Origin: an uncultured Bacteroides sp.
GTDB taxonomy: Bacteria > Bacteroidota > Bacteroidia > Bacteroidales > Bacteroidaceae
Reading direction: 5' to 3'
Assembly (NCBI RefSeq): GCF_902491285.1
Contig: NZ_CABUHK010000048.1
Span: forward strand, 1-45,211
Length of the DNA stretch: 45,211 nt
Under the pieces are notes generated by a model. That model was not told the DNA's origin, ran no database searches, and worked only from the letters and a program-made list of their open reading frames with translations. Of the stretch, positions 1 through 7,495 are shown piece by piece; the first letter of the stretch is position 1, and each line of letters opens with the position of its first letter. The position numbers and the translations under genes were made by a program.

Positions 1-60
1 GGAGTAGTGGATATGAGCTTCTTCCTTTTTAGGCTAGCAAAGGTATATGCATGAACGGAA

Positions 61-492
61 TTAACAAAACTTAATCCCCCAAGAATTACAACTGAGCCTA
101 GATTGTTCAACAAGCGTACATTTTAGTTGCATGGTTTCTACATTTGCAGCAAAGAATTCCTCCACTTTTGAATAGGACATATAACAAATCTTTGTATCGT
201 AAACGGCTTCAATTGTTACTAATGACGGTTGATTGGGTTCTATAAGTGTGCATAAACTTCCTGCAAATTCTCCGGAGAAAGTATATCCTACTATGTGTAT
301 GTTTCCTTTTTCATCCACACGAGTATATCTCAATAAGCCGTGTTCAATATAAGCTCCCTGATGATTCACTTTGCCTTGAATAGTGAATCGTTCGCCCTTT
401 TTGAGTTCGATATAAGTACCATGTTCCAAAATGAACTGCTTTAGCTGTTCTAATTTCGAATGGTTGGCGTATTGTGAGTTAAAATCTTCCAT
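61..492 (-). pseudogene. Crp/Fnr-family regulator, truncated after the sensor domain
   Basis: The 143-residue product matches the N-terminal cyclic-nucleotide-binding-type beta-roll of Crp/Fnr regulators common in Bacteroidetes. It shows an ELKKGERFTIQG strand near residue 30, GLLRYTRVDEKGN near 53-65 and the SYSKVEEFF helix start near 105-115. Family members are usually about 190 residues and end in a winged helix-turn-helix, which is absent. After VEQS the protein runs into an unrelated tail (RLSCNSWGIKFC) and stops, and no other frame in the first 60 bases restores a helix-turn-helix. I infer a gene cut by recombination, unable to bind DNA in the usual way. The first 60 bases of the window carry nothing I can assign. 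Confidence 0.7.
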
Positions 493-725
493 ACTATAAA
501 CTAATTACAATTGAAATATAGAATAACTTCGTGAGTTGTTCTCTTAAAAAGGAAAAATAGATTCCTAACTTTATCAAAACATCTTCCTCCCTTTTTATAA
601 ATCCATTTTATTGTGAGTTTAGTTTATGCTTTTGTATATATATCCAAAACGAACTAAACTTATTTCTATTGACTGAAAGTATATGCTGGCGAAAGAAGAA
701 ACAATCTTTTTTCTTTTCGCCAATT

Positions 726-1880
726 TTAAAGTTTGTAACTCTCATAGTTTGAGGAAGAAATGAACTCTTTTATTTCTTCTTCTGTTGGAAGCTCTATCCT
801 ATACTTCTGTACAAAGATATTTGGGTCTAACCCGGCAGTGGCATACTTTACCAATGTATCTCCTTTTTCGGTACACAGCAAAATACCGATAGGTGGGTTA
901 TCATCCGGCTGCATCACTTCTGCTTTAAAATAGTTCAGATACATATTTAGTTGCGAAGCATACTCATGGCGGAACTTGTCTATCTTCAACTCCACAATAA
1001 CATGACATTTCAAAATGCGATGATAGAACACAAGGTCGGCAAAGAAATAATCTTCATCAATCAAGATGCGTTTTTGTCGGGCTTCAAAGCAGAAGCCATG
1101 TCCCATTTCCAATAGGAAGCGTTGCAAGTTGTCAAGAATGGATTGTTCCAAATCGTTTTCCGTCACTAATGCACGTTCATTCAACCCTAAGAACTCCAAA
1201 GTAACAGGGGTATTGATAACATCTTTAGGTTGTAATAAGGTTGCTTGTTGCTGGACTAAAGCGGAGAGGGCTTCTTTGTTTTTGGATAGTCCGCTACGTT
1301 CGTAATATAAAGATGCGATTTGTCGCTCCAACTCCTTTACAGACCAGCAGCTACGAATAGTTTCCATTTCATAGAAAGCACGTTTTACCGGGTTCTCAAT
1401 TCCCGATATAGTGTTTAAATGGGTGGAAGATAATCTGTTGAATAATCTATCAGCCGGAATCATCCATGTTTCAGTTTGTGGGTATTCTGTTGATAGTTTC
1501 CAAACGCCATTTTCAGATTCGGCGGTCACTAACCGCCGAATTGGTTCAGTAAATTCGGCGGTCAATGACTGCCGAATTTGAATTTGTGATGCAATGTATT
1601 GTGTAACAGGTTCTTTTAATTGTGGATAAACAAGGTACAACCGCCTAAATTCACGGAATCTACGTTCATTCAGACCTTTTGTTTTCAGTCGTTGTTCCAG
1701 CTTCTTTAACAGTTGTTCACCGTAGGCGGCACGGTCTTCTCCGTTCTGCTCAAATTCCACAATATAGCAACCCATAAGCCAGTTACGGGAAGTAAGGGCA
1801 AGGTTTACAGCGTGTGCGGCTTGTGCCTGCAACGTGTTCTGTATCGTGCTGATATGTTTTACTAATGCTTCAAAGTTCAT
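726..1880 (-). CDS. PDDEXK nuclease family protein (DUF1016/YhcG)
   Basis: The 384-residue protein has the two-part layout of YhcG/DUF1016 proteins. The N-terminal helical domain (about 1-190) begins with the usual cluster around ALTSRNWLMGCYIVEFEQNG and GLNERRFREFRRLYLVYPQL. The C-terminal nuclease fold (about 225-370) shows the core acidic residue in FADLVFY and the E-x-K pair in VIVELKID. Such proteins occur next to restriction systems and on mobile elements; the biological role is not settled, and a part in defence or recombination is inference. It is intact and sits between a broken regulator and a truncated integrase, so it is probably cargo left from a mobile element. The ATG at 1880 lies just below a TATCTTTG -7 box. 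Confidence 0.88.
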   Translation of the reverse strand: MNFEALVKHISTIQNTLQAQAAHAVNLALTSRNWLMGCYIVEFEQNGEDRAAYGEQLLKKLEQRLKTKGLNERRFREFRRLYLVYPQLKEPVTQYIASQIQIRQSLTAEFTEPIRRLVTAESENGVWKLSTEYPQTETWMIPADRLFNRLSSTHLNTISGIENPVKRAFYEMETIRSCWSVKELERQIASLYYERSGLSKNKEALSALVQQQATLLQPKDVINTPVTLEFLGLNERALVTENDLEQSILDNLQRFLLEMGHGFCFEARQKRILIDEDYFFADLVFYHRILKCHVIVELKIDKFRHEYASQLNMYLNYFKAEVMQPDDNPPIGILLCTEKGDTLVKYATAGLDPNIFVQKYRIELPTEEEIKEFISSSNYESYKL

Positions 1881-1885
1881 AGTTA

Positions 1886-1893
1886 CAAAGATA
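1886..1893 (-). promoter_or_regulatory. Bacteroides -7 box for the DUF1016 gene
   Basis: TATCTTTG on the minus strand is an exact match to TAnnTTTG. It ends only five bases before the ATG at 1880, so transcription would begin at or next to the start codon, giving a leaderless or almost leaderless mRNA. No clear -33 TTTG box is visible at the right distance. Confidence 0.6.
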
Positions 1894-1905
1894 AGTCTTT
1901 TATGA

Positions 1906-2592
1906 TTAAAACTTTAGTTCGGGCAAGCTGTTTATTGCTTCCTCTTTCAATTTATCCACCGCACGGGTGTACTTCTCCGTATGCTTTAATCCGCTATGAC
2001 CTAAAAGGCTGGCTACGGTTTTGATATTTGCCCCATTATTCAGAATGTTCACGGCAAACGAATGTCGGGCGCAATGCCAGCTTATATGTTTGTCTATTCC
2101 GGCTCTCTTTACCCAACGCTTTACTGACTTACAACAGCTTTCGTAAGTAGGCAAATCGAATATTAAACAGTTTTTATCTGCCGTGGCTTCACCAATGATA
2201 GACAATAGACCGTCATTCAGAGGAATAACCACACCACTACTGGCAGAATGTCCCTTTGTCTTGCTTTGTTCAAACTTCAATAACCGATTAGCGTAATCCA
2301 CATTCTTATAGGTAAGATCTTTTACATCACAGAATCGCAGACCGCAGTATAAGCAGAAGATAAAAGCACGTCTGACATTTGGGTTCTCGTTGTCATAATG
2401 GCAAGCTGCCAACTTTTGGATTTCTTTGGGAGAGAGAGCATCTTTCCGAAGCATTTCTTTAAACTCCTGTTCACGCTCTGCGCGTATCTTTGTGGCAAGC
2501 TCCAATGTTTCTTTGTTCTGTTGGCGTTCTGCTGGGGTGCGGGGCTTATCTATCAGATACAGACTAAGGTTTTCTTTTCTACCTCTCGTAAC
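1906..2592 (-). pseudogene. tyrosine recombinase (integrase), N-terminally truncated
   Basis: The catalytic domain is complete: the first Arg in CGLRFCD, the H-x-x-R box in HCARHSF, the GHSG histidine and the nucleophile Tyr in HTEKYTR. The longest start-to-stop reading (199 residues) begins at a TTG at 2505, but the same frame stays open and homologous upstream to a TGA at 2593-2595, reading GRKENLSLYLIDKPRTPAER, the linker before the core-binding domain in Bacteroides integrases. About 100 N-terminal residues and any normal start are missing. Family members are usually around 400 residues. It probably served an integrative element and is now likely inactive because the arm-binding region is lost. 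Confidence 0.85.
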
Positions 2593-2593
2593 T

Positions 2594-2767
2594 CATTGGT
2601 ATTGGGAAGGCGAAGATTGGTGGGGAAATCGCACAATCTACAACTTGAACCTTCAAAAAGGATGGAATATGGTCGTCGAAAAAACAGAATAACGAAATAA
2701 TTCCGTAACCAACTTGATGTCTTCGGGCATGAAATGGAAGCAGGGCAGGTGGATAGGAGGGAGATAA
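2594..2767 (+). pseudogene. 3' remnant of a secreted/lipoprotein gene
   Basis: From 2594 the plus strand reads HWYWEGEDWWGNRTIYNLNL followed by QKGWNMVVEKTE and a TAA at 2690-2692. The same frame then goes on as RNNSVTNLMSSGMKWKQGRW to a TAA at 2765-2767. Patterns of the type 'NLxLxKGWN ... MxSGMKW' are, as I recall, common at the C-terminus of Bacteroides lipoproteins and cell-surface proteins. I read this as the last roughly 55 codons of a gene whose 5' part has been lost, with an internal nonsense codon. Its left edge meets the broken 5' end of the opposite-strand integrase within a few bases. Confidence 0.5.
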
Positions 2768-2870
2768 AACATACTTATTTATGTTTTAGATTTATTCTTC
2801 GTTAGATAAATAATGTGAAAACAGTGCTCTTTTCTTTGAACCGGAATTAACTTTCAGTCATTTGTGAGGT

Positions 2871-2903
2871 CTAACATACATTATTCATTTAATAATATGT
2901 TAG
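2871..2903 (+). promoter_or_regulatory. inverted repeat directly upstream of the 2908 gene
   Basis: CTAACATA (2871-2878) and TATGTTAG (2896-2903) are perfect inverted copies 17 bases apart, ending four bases before the ATG at 2908. This could be an operator or an mRNA hairpin that covers the start region. No protein is assigned. Confidence 0.45.
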
Positions 2904-2907
2904 AATT

Positions 2908-3252
2908 ATGAGAAAGCAAATTTTAAGTTTGGTTGTTGTGTTCTTGATTGGCTCAACTGTATGTATGGCTCAGAACCGTCAAAAAGGGAAAGTTGATAGA
3001 GAGAAGCGTATGGAGCAAATGATCACTGACTTAGGACTGAATGAAAAGCAGGCTAAGGATTTTAAAGCTGCAATGGAAGAAATGAGACCTGCAAAGAGTA
3101 ACTCAGGTGAAAGGCCTTCACGCGAAGAGATGCAAAAAAAGAGAACAGAGGGGGAAGCTAAAATAAAAAGCATCCTGACTGATGAACAATATAAGAAGTA
3201 TCAGGATATGCGTAAAAAGGAAAATGCAGATAGAAAGAAGAGAACCAAATAA
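2908..3252 (+). CDS. small secreted Spy/DUF4890-like protein
   Basis: The 114-residue protein has a signal peptide (MRKQILSLVVVFLIGSTVCMAQ, cleavage after about residue 22) and a highly charged helical mature part rich in Lys, Glu and Arg. The segment MITDLGLNEKQAKDFKAAME followed by ILTDEQYKKYQDM near the C-terminus resembles the LTxEQ motifs of Spy/CpxP-like periplasmic proteins and the Bacteroides DUF4890 group. Members of the Spy family are periplasmic chaperones or stress sensors; a chaperone role here is inference. It stands alone, with an inverted repeat at its start and a gene-free region behind it. Confidence 0.65.
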   Translation: MRKQILSLVVVFLIGSTVCMAQNRQKGKVDREKRMEQMITDLGLNEKQAKDFKAAMEEMRPAKSNSGERPSREEMQKKRTEGEAKIKSILTDEQYKKYQDMRKKENADRKKRTK

Positions 3253-3421
3253 AGTATCATAAATGCAACTATAATATAATTGCTGTTTATCAATTTCACC
3301 TGATTCTCGAAATACCGATGAATAAGGTGATAGCGGGTGAAAGCAAGGGGTGAATTTAGGTGAAACCAGACATTATCGGTTTCACCTTGTTTTTTTCAAA
3401 ATATCCCTTGAGCTAAAACCA

Positions 3422-3484
3422 ATATCATTATAGCTAATCCGGATATGATTATAGCTAATGAAAATATGCTTATAACAAATCTGC
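3422..3484. repeat. tandem array 1, period 21 bp, 3 copies
   Basis: Units start at 3422, 3443 and 3464, each beginning ATATC/G. The first two share TTATAGCTAAT and the third is diverged. The core TTATAGCTAA is nearly self-complementary. No ORF or protein homology is visible. Confidence 0.6.
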
Positions 3485-3487
3485 TGT

Positions 3488-3553
3488 CAGATATTAACAT
3501 CTTAGTTGTCAAGTATTAACACCTTGGAACTCATCTGTTAATACTTGAATTGG
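3488..3553. repeat. tandem array 2, period 22 bp, 3 copies
   Basis: Units start at 3488, 3510 and 3532. The combined consensus is close to CAAGTATTAATACTTG, a perfect palindrome, although each copy departs from it. Its sequence is unrelated to arrays 1 and 3 but the period is the same. Confidence 0.6.
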
Positions 3554-3556
3554 TAT

Positions 3557-3644
3557 ATCTATATATTCAACAGATTACATCTATATACTCACCGTATTGT
3601 ATCTATATATTCAGCACGGTGGATCTATATGTCCAGCAAATAAA
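3557..3644. repeat. tandem array 3, period 22 bp, 4 copies
   Basis: ATCTATATATTC or a close variant begins at 3557, 3579, 3601 and 3623, an exact 22-base period. The ten bases between cores vary (AACAGATTAC, ACCGTATTGT, AGCACGGTGG, AGCAAAT...). Confidence 0.75.
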
Positions 3645-3864
3645 TAAATTCAACAGGTGAAATCGAAAATGGAAGGCTTCACCTTGTTTTTCCCTATGCT
3701 TTCACCCGCTATCTCCTTATTCATCGATGTTTTAGATGTAAGGTGAAACTGGTGGAACTTATGAATCAAAAGTTTATGTTATACTTATGAGAATCAGTAG
3801 TTGAAAACAAATCTGACACGTGGGTTAAAGAGTGCGTAGTGTGGGCTGAGCATCATTAGCACGT

Positions 3865-3976
3865 AGGCTGAGTAAAACAGAGCCTGCATTTTAGTAAAAT
3901 AGAGCCTGTGTTTTAATGAAACGAAGCCTGTGTTTCCGGAAAATAGAGGCTCTATTGTAAGTAAAAACAAGCTCTG
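3865..3976. repeat. tandem array 4, period 22 bp, about 5 copies
   Basis: AGCCTG/AGGCTC cores begin at 3881, 3903, 3925 and 3947 (period exactly 22), with a weaker copy at 3970 and one out of register at 3865. The inner part tends towards self-complementarity, for example TTTCCGGAAA at 3932-3941 and TTTTAGTAAAA at 3890-3900. It lies outside the inverted repeat that encloses arrays 1-3. Confidence 0.65.
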
Positions 3977-4019
3977 AAAAAAGAGGCAGCACTCATATCC
4001 ATTTTTGCTTTCAGGTGTG

Positions 4020-4086
4020 CTTTCAGCCAAAAGTGTCGATGAAAAGGGGGCTTTTTTAAGGTGGCTGAAAGCTGAAGCCCCTTTTT
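4020..4086 (+). terminator. terminator-like hairpin with an interleaved alternative stem
   Basis: GGGGCTT (4047-4053) pairs with AAGCCCC (4075-4081), extended by an A-run against the following T-run (stem 4042-4053/4075-4086). A second stem, CTTTCAGCC (4020-4028) with GGCTGAAAG (4063-4071), interleaves with it. The two can form only as a pseudoknot or as alternatives, as in attenuators. The next gene is a pseudogene, so a present-day function is uncertain. Confidence 0.55.
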
Positions 4087-4176
4087 ATTAGTGTGTATAT
4101 TGGAAGTAGTAAGAATAAGGGGAACAGCCGGATAAACCCACTTGCTGTTTCCCTTCGGGTTTTGCTAGCCTCTGAA

Positions 4177-4835
4177 ATAAAATTAATTCTTTTGGTGTGT
4201 GCAATCTTGATGGTTGCATGCACTACAAAAACAAAAAACGGATTAACGGATTCCGGTTTGAAACGAAGTGACTTCCTGGCAGATGTGGACGGAGGAAGAA
4301 CAAACCTATTTGTATTGAAAAACAAGAATAATATGAGAGTATGTGTTACCAACTTTGGAGGACGGATTGTATCCGTTATGGTTCTGGACAAGGATGGTGT
4401 GATGCGTGATATCAGTACCGTGTGTATTCAAGGGAGTACAAAAGAACGCCCAAGAACTCGCACTGACCTATTTGTCAAAGAATGGCGAAGAGTATTTCCC
4501 TGGCGACTTGAATTGTACCGTAACTATGACGCTGACAGATGATAATGCCATAGACATCAATCAATCAGGTATGTGCCTCTTTGGAATCTCCGGTCACAGG
4601 TATTGTGCTGGATGTCTACACGAATGACCCCGGAATTCAGGTTTATTGCGGCAATTTCCTGGACGGATCTTTAAAAGGCAAGAAAGGTATTGTTTATAAC
4701 TTCCGTTCGGCTGTTTGTCTGGAAACGCAAAAGTATCCGGATACACCGAACAAACCCGAATGGCCTTCGGCAGTGTTAAGACCCGGAGAGAAGTATGATA
4801 GTCATTGTATCTATAAATTTTCGGTGCGTAAGTAG
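4177..4835 (+). pseudogene. galM: aldose 1-epimerase (galactose mutarotase), decayed
   Basis: Three frames together carry recognisable mutarotase pieces: a lipoprotein-type leader ending LMVAC and the N-terminal strand NNMRVCVTNFGGRIVSVMV; then LTYLSKNGEEYFPGDLN and TMTLTDDNAIDI; then VLDVYTNDPGIQVYCGNFLD and CLETQKYPDTPNKPEWPSAV near the C-terminus. An intact enzyme is about 380 residues; roughly 150-200 are missing in two internal gaps, each with a frame change (near 4405 and near 4580). The catalytic His region is lost. The leader would start perfectly at 4177 if ATA were ATG, so the start codon also looks mutated. Clearly non-functional. It may once have served a neighbouring sugar locus, but nothing nearby shows which. 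Confidence 0.85.
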
Positions 4836-4978
4836 TCGTTTTTATTCATAAATTTTATCCAAAAGAAGGAAAAAGAATAAAATAAACAAGAACTAATGTG
4901 ACAAGTTATCCATAAAAATACTATATTTATTGCAGCTAGAGAGCACTTTAAGTAATGCTTAAGAGGAAAGATGAAAAG

Positions 4979-4992
4979 TAGTATATATACTA
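4979..4992. promoter_or_regulatory. 14-bp perfect palindrome upstream of the TonB gene
   Basis: TAGTATATATACTA is its own reverse complement, 37 bases before the ATG at 5030. It may be an operator or simply AT-rich promoter DNA. The remaining 4836-5029 spacer shows no reading frame. Confidence 0.3.
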
Positions 4993-5029
4993 TATATTTT
5001 CTATTATTAATTACTTAAACACATTTTTT

Positions 5030-5713
5030 ATGGAAGCCAAAAAGTCAAAAAAGGCTGCAATAGAGAACCAACGTGGTTCTTGGTTGCTGATGGGTGTGAT
5101 TGTTGCGCTTGCTTTCATGTTTGTTTCGTTCGAATGGACACAGCATGATGTGAGATTAGCAGCAAATTCGTTAGCTAACGACCCCATCTTTGTAGAGGAG
5201 CTTGTTCCAATTACGTTCCCTGATGAGAAACTGGAACCGCCTCCACCTCCGGAAGTTAAACCGTCAGAATTGATCGAAATAGTAACTAACGAACAAGAGG
5301 TAACGGATGCAGTTACAACAGTTTCTGAAGATCAGGGGCAACCTTACGAAGTCATTTGGGTTCCGCCTGTCGTGGAAACAGAAGTGGTGGATGAGATTGA
5401 AATACATGAACATGTAGAAACCATGCCGGAGTTTCCTGGAGGTATGACCGCATTGATGAAGTATTTGGGTAGTAATATCAAGTATCCGACGATTTCACAG
5501 GAAATGGGTTCAGCAGGACGGGTAATTGTCCAGTTTGTTGTAAACAAAGATGGTTCAATTGCTAATCCGACAGTGGTACGAGGGGTAGATGCCTATTTGG
5601 ACAAAGAAGCTATCCGTGTGATAAGCTCTATGCCGAAATGGACTCCCGGAGTACAGAATGGCAAGAAAGTACGAGTGAAATATACTGTACCTGTGGTATT
5701 CAGACTACAGTAG
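5030..5713 (+). CDS. TonB-family energy transducer
   Basis: The 227-residue protein has a short cytoplasmic N-terminus, one membrane segment (about 19-36, WLLMGVIVALAFMFVSF), a Pro/Glu-rich periplasmic spacer with LEPPPPPEVKPSE near 65-77, and a C-terminal TonB domain (about 135-227). The domain includes GGMTALMKYLGSNIKYP, GRVIVQFVVNKDGSI, the conserved ITP-equivalent MPKWTPGVQNGKKV, and YTVPVVFRL at the end. TonB carries proton-motive-force energy from ExbB/ExbD to outer-membrane receptors such as SusC. No exbB or exbD lies beside it, as is common for extra TonB genes in Bacteroides. It is a single-gene unit closed by the strong terminator at 5738. Confidence 0.93.
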   Translation: MEAKKSKKAAIENQRGSWLLMGVIVALAFMFVSFEWTQHDVRLAANSLANDPIFVEELVPITFPDEKLEPPPPPEVKPSELIEIVTNEQEVTDAVTTVSEDQGQPYEVIWVPPVVETEVVDEIEIHEHVETMPEFPGGMTALMKYLGSNIKYPTISQEMGSAGRVIVQFVVNKDGSIANPTVVRGVDAYLDKEAIRVISSMPKWTPGVQNGKKVRVKYTVPVVFRLQ

Positions 5714-5737
5714 TAACTTGGAATAGATGAGTAATGA

Positions 5738-5767
5738 GGGTTGGCTCCTTACGGAGCCAACCCTTTT
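5738..5767 (+). terminator. Rho-independent terminator after the TonB gene
   Basis: GGGTTGGCTCC (5738-5748), loop TTAC, GGAGCCAACCC (5753-5763), then TTTT. The 11-bp stem is perfect. Confidence 0.92.
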
Positions 5768-5820
5768 CTAATGAAATCCACTTTCTTTAATTACCGGATA
5801 TTATAACATTTCTTTCCCGG

Positions 5821-5853
5821 TTTGCTTCTGTGAAATAAAAAAACATATCTTTG
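5821..5853 (+). promoter_or_regulatory. Bacteroides promoter for the 5884 gene
   Basis: TTTG at 5821-5824, 21 bases, then TATCTTTG at 5846-5853. Both boxes and the spacing fit the Bacteroides sigma-ABfr consensus. The start codon at 5884 follows 30 bases later. Confidence 0.8.
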
Positions 5854-5883
5854 CGTTACGAATAAAAAACGAATGATGGTTTT

Positions 5884-6507
5884 ATGAATTTTCTACTCTG
5901 TATAAAAAGACCTTTTATCTGGCTTTCCCGTTTCCGTTATCGTTGCGGATATGGCGTACATTCACCTTTTGCTTTCAGTCTGATAACAGATGTGATATAT
6001 GAAAAAATGCCTTACTATGCTTACGATTCTTTGAAAAAGGAACAGAAAAAGCTGGTAAGAGAGCGTGGGTACAGTAAAGGTACACAAAAGGTAAATCGTT
6101 TTTTGTTCCGGCTGGTGAATAAGGTGCAACCTGCCACTATTGTCGAAGTTGGTTGTCCTTCGGTGGCTTCACTTTACCTTCAATCGGCTAAACCTTCTGC
6201 TGAGTATCTTTTTGCTTCCGACTTGTCAGAATTGTTTTTGGATGCAGACGTTCCGCTCGATTTCCTCTATTTGGATGATTATCGGAATCCGGAATTATTG
6301 GAAGAGGTATTTAATATCTGTGCGCGGCGGACTACTTTGAAAAGTGTATTTGTCGTACATGGCATCTGCTATTCGAAAGAGATGAAAGCGCTTTGGCGGC
6401 GACTGCAGGAGGATGAGCGCGTAGGGATTACTTTTGACTTATACGACCTCGGCCTGCTCTTTTTTGATAAAACAAAAATAAAACAGCATTATATCGTCAA
6501 CTTCTGA
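5884..6507 (+). CDS. methyltransferase-fold protein of Bacteroidetes, probably degenerate
   Basis: The 207-residue protein begins with the segment RYRCGYGVHSPFAFSLITDV, which I recognise from a Bacteroidetes group of class I SAM-dependent methyltransferase-like proteins. ATIVEVGCPSVASLYL (about 81-96) sits where motif I (E-x-G-x-x-x-G) would be, but the second glycine is not in place. VPLDFLYLDD (about 121-130) fits the acidic motif after strand 4. Loss of the glycine-rich loop makes SAM binding doubtful. Substrate unknown. The cobalamin adenosyltransferase gene starts 47 bases downstream and probably shares the transcript. Confidence 0.6.
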   Translation: MNFLLCIKRPFIWLSRFRYRCGYGVHSPFAFSLITDVIYEKMPYYAYDSLKKEQKKLVRERGYSKGTQKVNRFLFRLVNKVQPATIVEVGCPSVASLYLQSAKPSAEYLFASDLSELFLDADVPLDFLYLDDYRNPELLEEVFNICARRTTLKSVFVVHGICYSKEMKALWRRLQEDERVGITFDLYDLGLLFFDKTKIKQHYIVNF

Positions 6508-6554
6508 GAACCTTTGTACGTTTATCTTATATAGATGACTAAAAAAAGAACATT

Positions 6555-7118
6555 ATGAAAAAGAGCCTTGTATATACAAAAACCGGTGATAAAGGGACTA
6601 CCAGCCTGGTTGGCGGTAGCCGTGTACCGAAAACACATATCCGTTTGGAAGCCTACGGGACAGTGGACGAATTGAACTCTCATTTGGGGTGGCTACATAC
6701 TTATCTGTTGGATGAAGCAGACCGTGGTTTTATCTTGGGTATTCAGCATAAATTGTTTGCTATCGGTTCTCATCTTGCCACCGATCAGGAGAAAACGCAA
6801 TTGAAACCTGCCAGTATCATTACTTCAGAAGATGTGGAAAGCATTGAACATGAGATTGATAAACTGGATGAGCAACTGCCGGAACTTTGTGCATTTATTA
6901 TTCCGGGCGGAAGTCGGGGAGCATCTGTTTGTCATATTTGCCGTACTGTTTGTCGGAGAGCGGAAAGACGTATTCTGACTCTATCCGAAACTTGTACAAT
7001 TTCCCCAAAAGTGTTAGCTTTTGTCAACAGATTATCAGATTATTTGTTTGTTTTATCCCGAAAGATTAATTTTGATGAACAAAACAACGAAATATTTTGG
7101 GATAATAGTTGGAAATGA
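6555..7118 (+). CDS. ATP:cob(I)alamin adenosyltransferase, PduO type
   Basis: The enzyme transfers adenosyl from ATP to cob(I)alamin, making coenzyme B12 for mutases such as methylmalonyl-CoA mutase. The 187-residue length is normal for PduO-type enzymes. Diagnostic segments are visible: [15 protein letters not shown] (residues 7-21, ATP loop), [16 protein letters not shown] (31-46), and the Arg-rich helix [14 protein letters not shown] (about 125-138) followed by [13 protein letters not shown] near 155-168. Bacteroides depend on B12 from outside, so this gene fits a salvage role. I see no cobalamin riboswitch before it. It follows the 5884 gene by 47 bases and likely belongs to its operon. 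Confidence 0.93.
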   Translation: MKKSLVYTKTGDKGTTSLVGGSRVPKTHIRLEAYGTVDELNSHLGWLHTYLLDEADRGFILGIQHKLFAIGSHLATDQEKTQLKPASIITSEDVESIEHEIDKLDEQLPELCAFIIPGGSRGASVCHICRTVCRRAERRILTLSETCTISPKVLAFVNRLSDYLFVLSRKINFDEQNNEIFWDNSWK

Positions 7119-7138
7119 TAGATTTTATTATACTTTTG
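7109..7138 (+). promoter_or_regulatory. Bacteroides promoter for the DUF2795 gene
   Basis: TTG at 7109-7111, 19 bases, then TACTTTTG (TAnnTTTG) at 7131-7138. It overlaps the 3' end of the preceding gene and lies 53 bases before the ATG at 7192. Confidence 0.6.
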
Positions 7139-7191
7139 CCGAAAATATAGAAAATAAGACAGATTAGTATTCACTTTAAATACTCAAGATT

Positions 7192-7413
7192 ATGTATTGG
7201 ACATTGGAACTAGCATCAAAACTTGAAGATGCTCCCTGGCCGGCAACCAAGGACGAATTGATTGATTATGCCATGCGTTCGGGTGCTCCTCTTGAAGTTA
7301 TTGAGAATCTCCAGGAGATGGAAGATGAGGGCGAAATCTATGAAAGTATCGAAGATATTTGGCCGGATTATCCTAGTAAGGAAGATTTTTTCTTTAATGA
7401 GGAAGAGTATTAA
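7192..7413 (+). CDS. DUF2795 small acidic protein
   Basis: The 73-residue protein starts MYWTLELASKLEDAPWPATK and continues DELIDYAMRSGAPLEVIENL, the pattern of DUF2795 proteins that are widely conserved in Bacteroidetes. It is strongly acidic, has no membrane segment and no signal peptide. Function unknown; the fold is probably a small helical bundle. It has its own promoter and a strong shared terminator, so it is a monocistronic gene. Confidence 0.82.
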   Translation: MYWTLELASKLEDAPWPATKDELIDYAMRSGAPLEVIENLQEMEDEGEIYESIEDIWPDYPSKEDFFFNEEEY

Positions 7414-7435
7414 TTCTTATTGAGAACGAACATAT

Positions 7436-7476
7436 AAAAATACCCGGTAGCTGTACAAGAGCTACCGGGTATTTTT
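7436..7476. terminator. bidirectional terminator between DUF2795 and porin genes
   Basis: A 17-bp perfect inverted repeat (arms 7436-7452 and 7460-7476, core TACCCGGTAGCT/AGCTACCGGGTA) with loop GTACAAG. It is flanked by A on one side and T on the other, so it can stop transcripts from both strands. Confidence 0.93.
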
Positions 7477-7495
7477 ATGTCTTACTGTCTGTTTT

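Larger units (their letters stand above)
3316..3726. repeat. inverted-repeat-bounded element enclosing three tandem arrays
   Basis: The left arm (3316-3349, CGATGAATAAGGTGATAGCG then GGTGAAAGC) and the right arm (3692-3726) are near-perfect inverted copies of about 35 bases with one mismatch and one indel. Just inside each arm is a hairpin followed by TTGTTTTT: GGTGAAACC/GGTTTCACC at 3359-3386, and GGTGAA/TTCACC at 3656-3683. No protein is encoded. Between the hairpins lie three short tandem arrays. The layout suggests a discrete non-coding element rather than random intergenic DNA. Confidence 0.7.

Noticed and set aside
1..2767. Complete integrative element or prophage
   Set aside because: Only a truncated integrase and one cargo gene remain. 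No transfer, relaxase, phage structural or att-pair sequences are visible in the window.
3794..4030. 78-residue minus-strand reading frame over array 4
   Set aside because: The frame runs through the 22-base repeats, so its codons shift from copy to copy; there is no conserved protein pattern.
6508..6554. Cobalamin riboswitch before the adenosyltransferase gene
   Set aside because: The spacer is only 47 bases with no B12-box-like sequence, far too short for this class.
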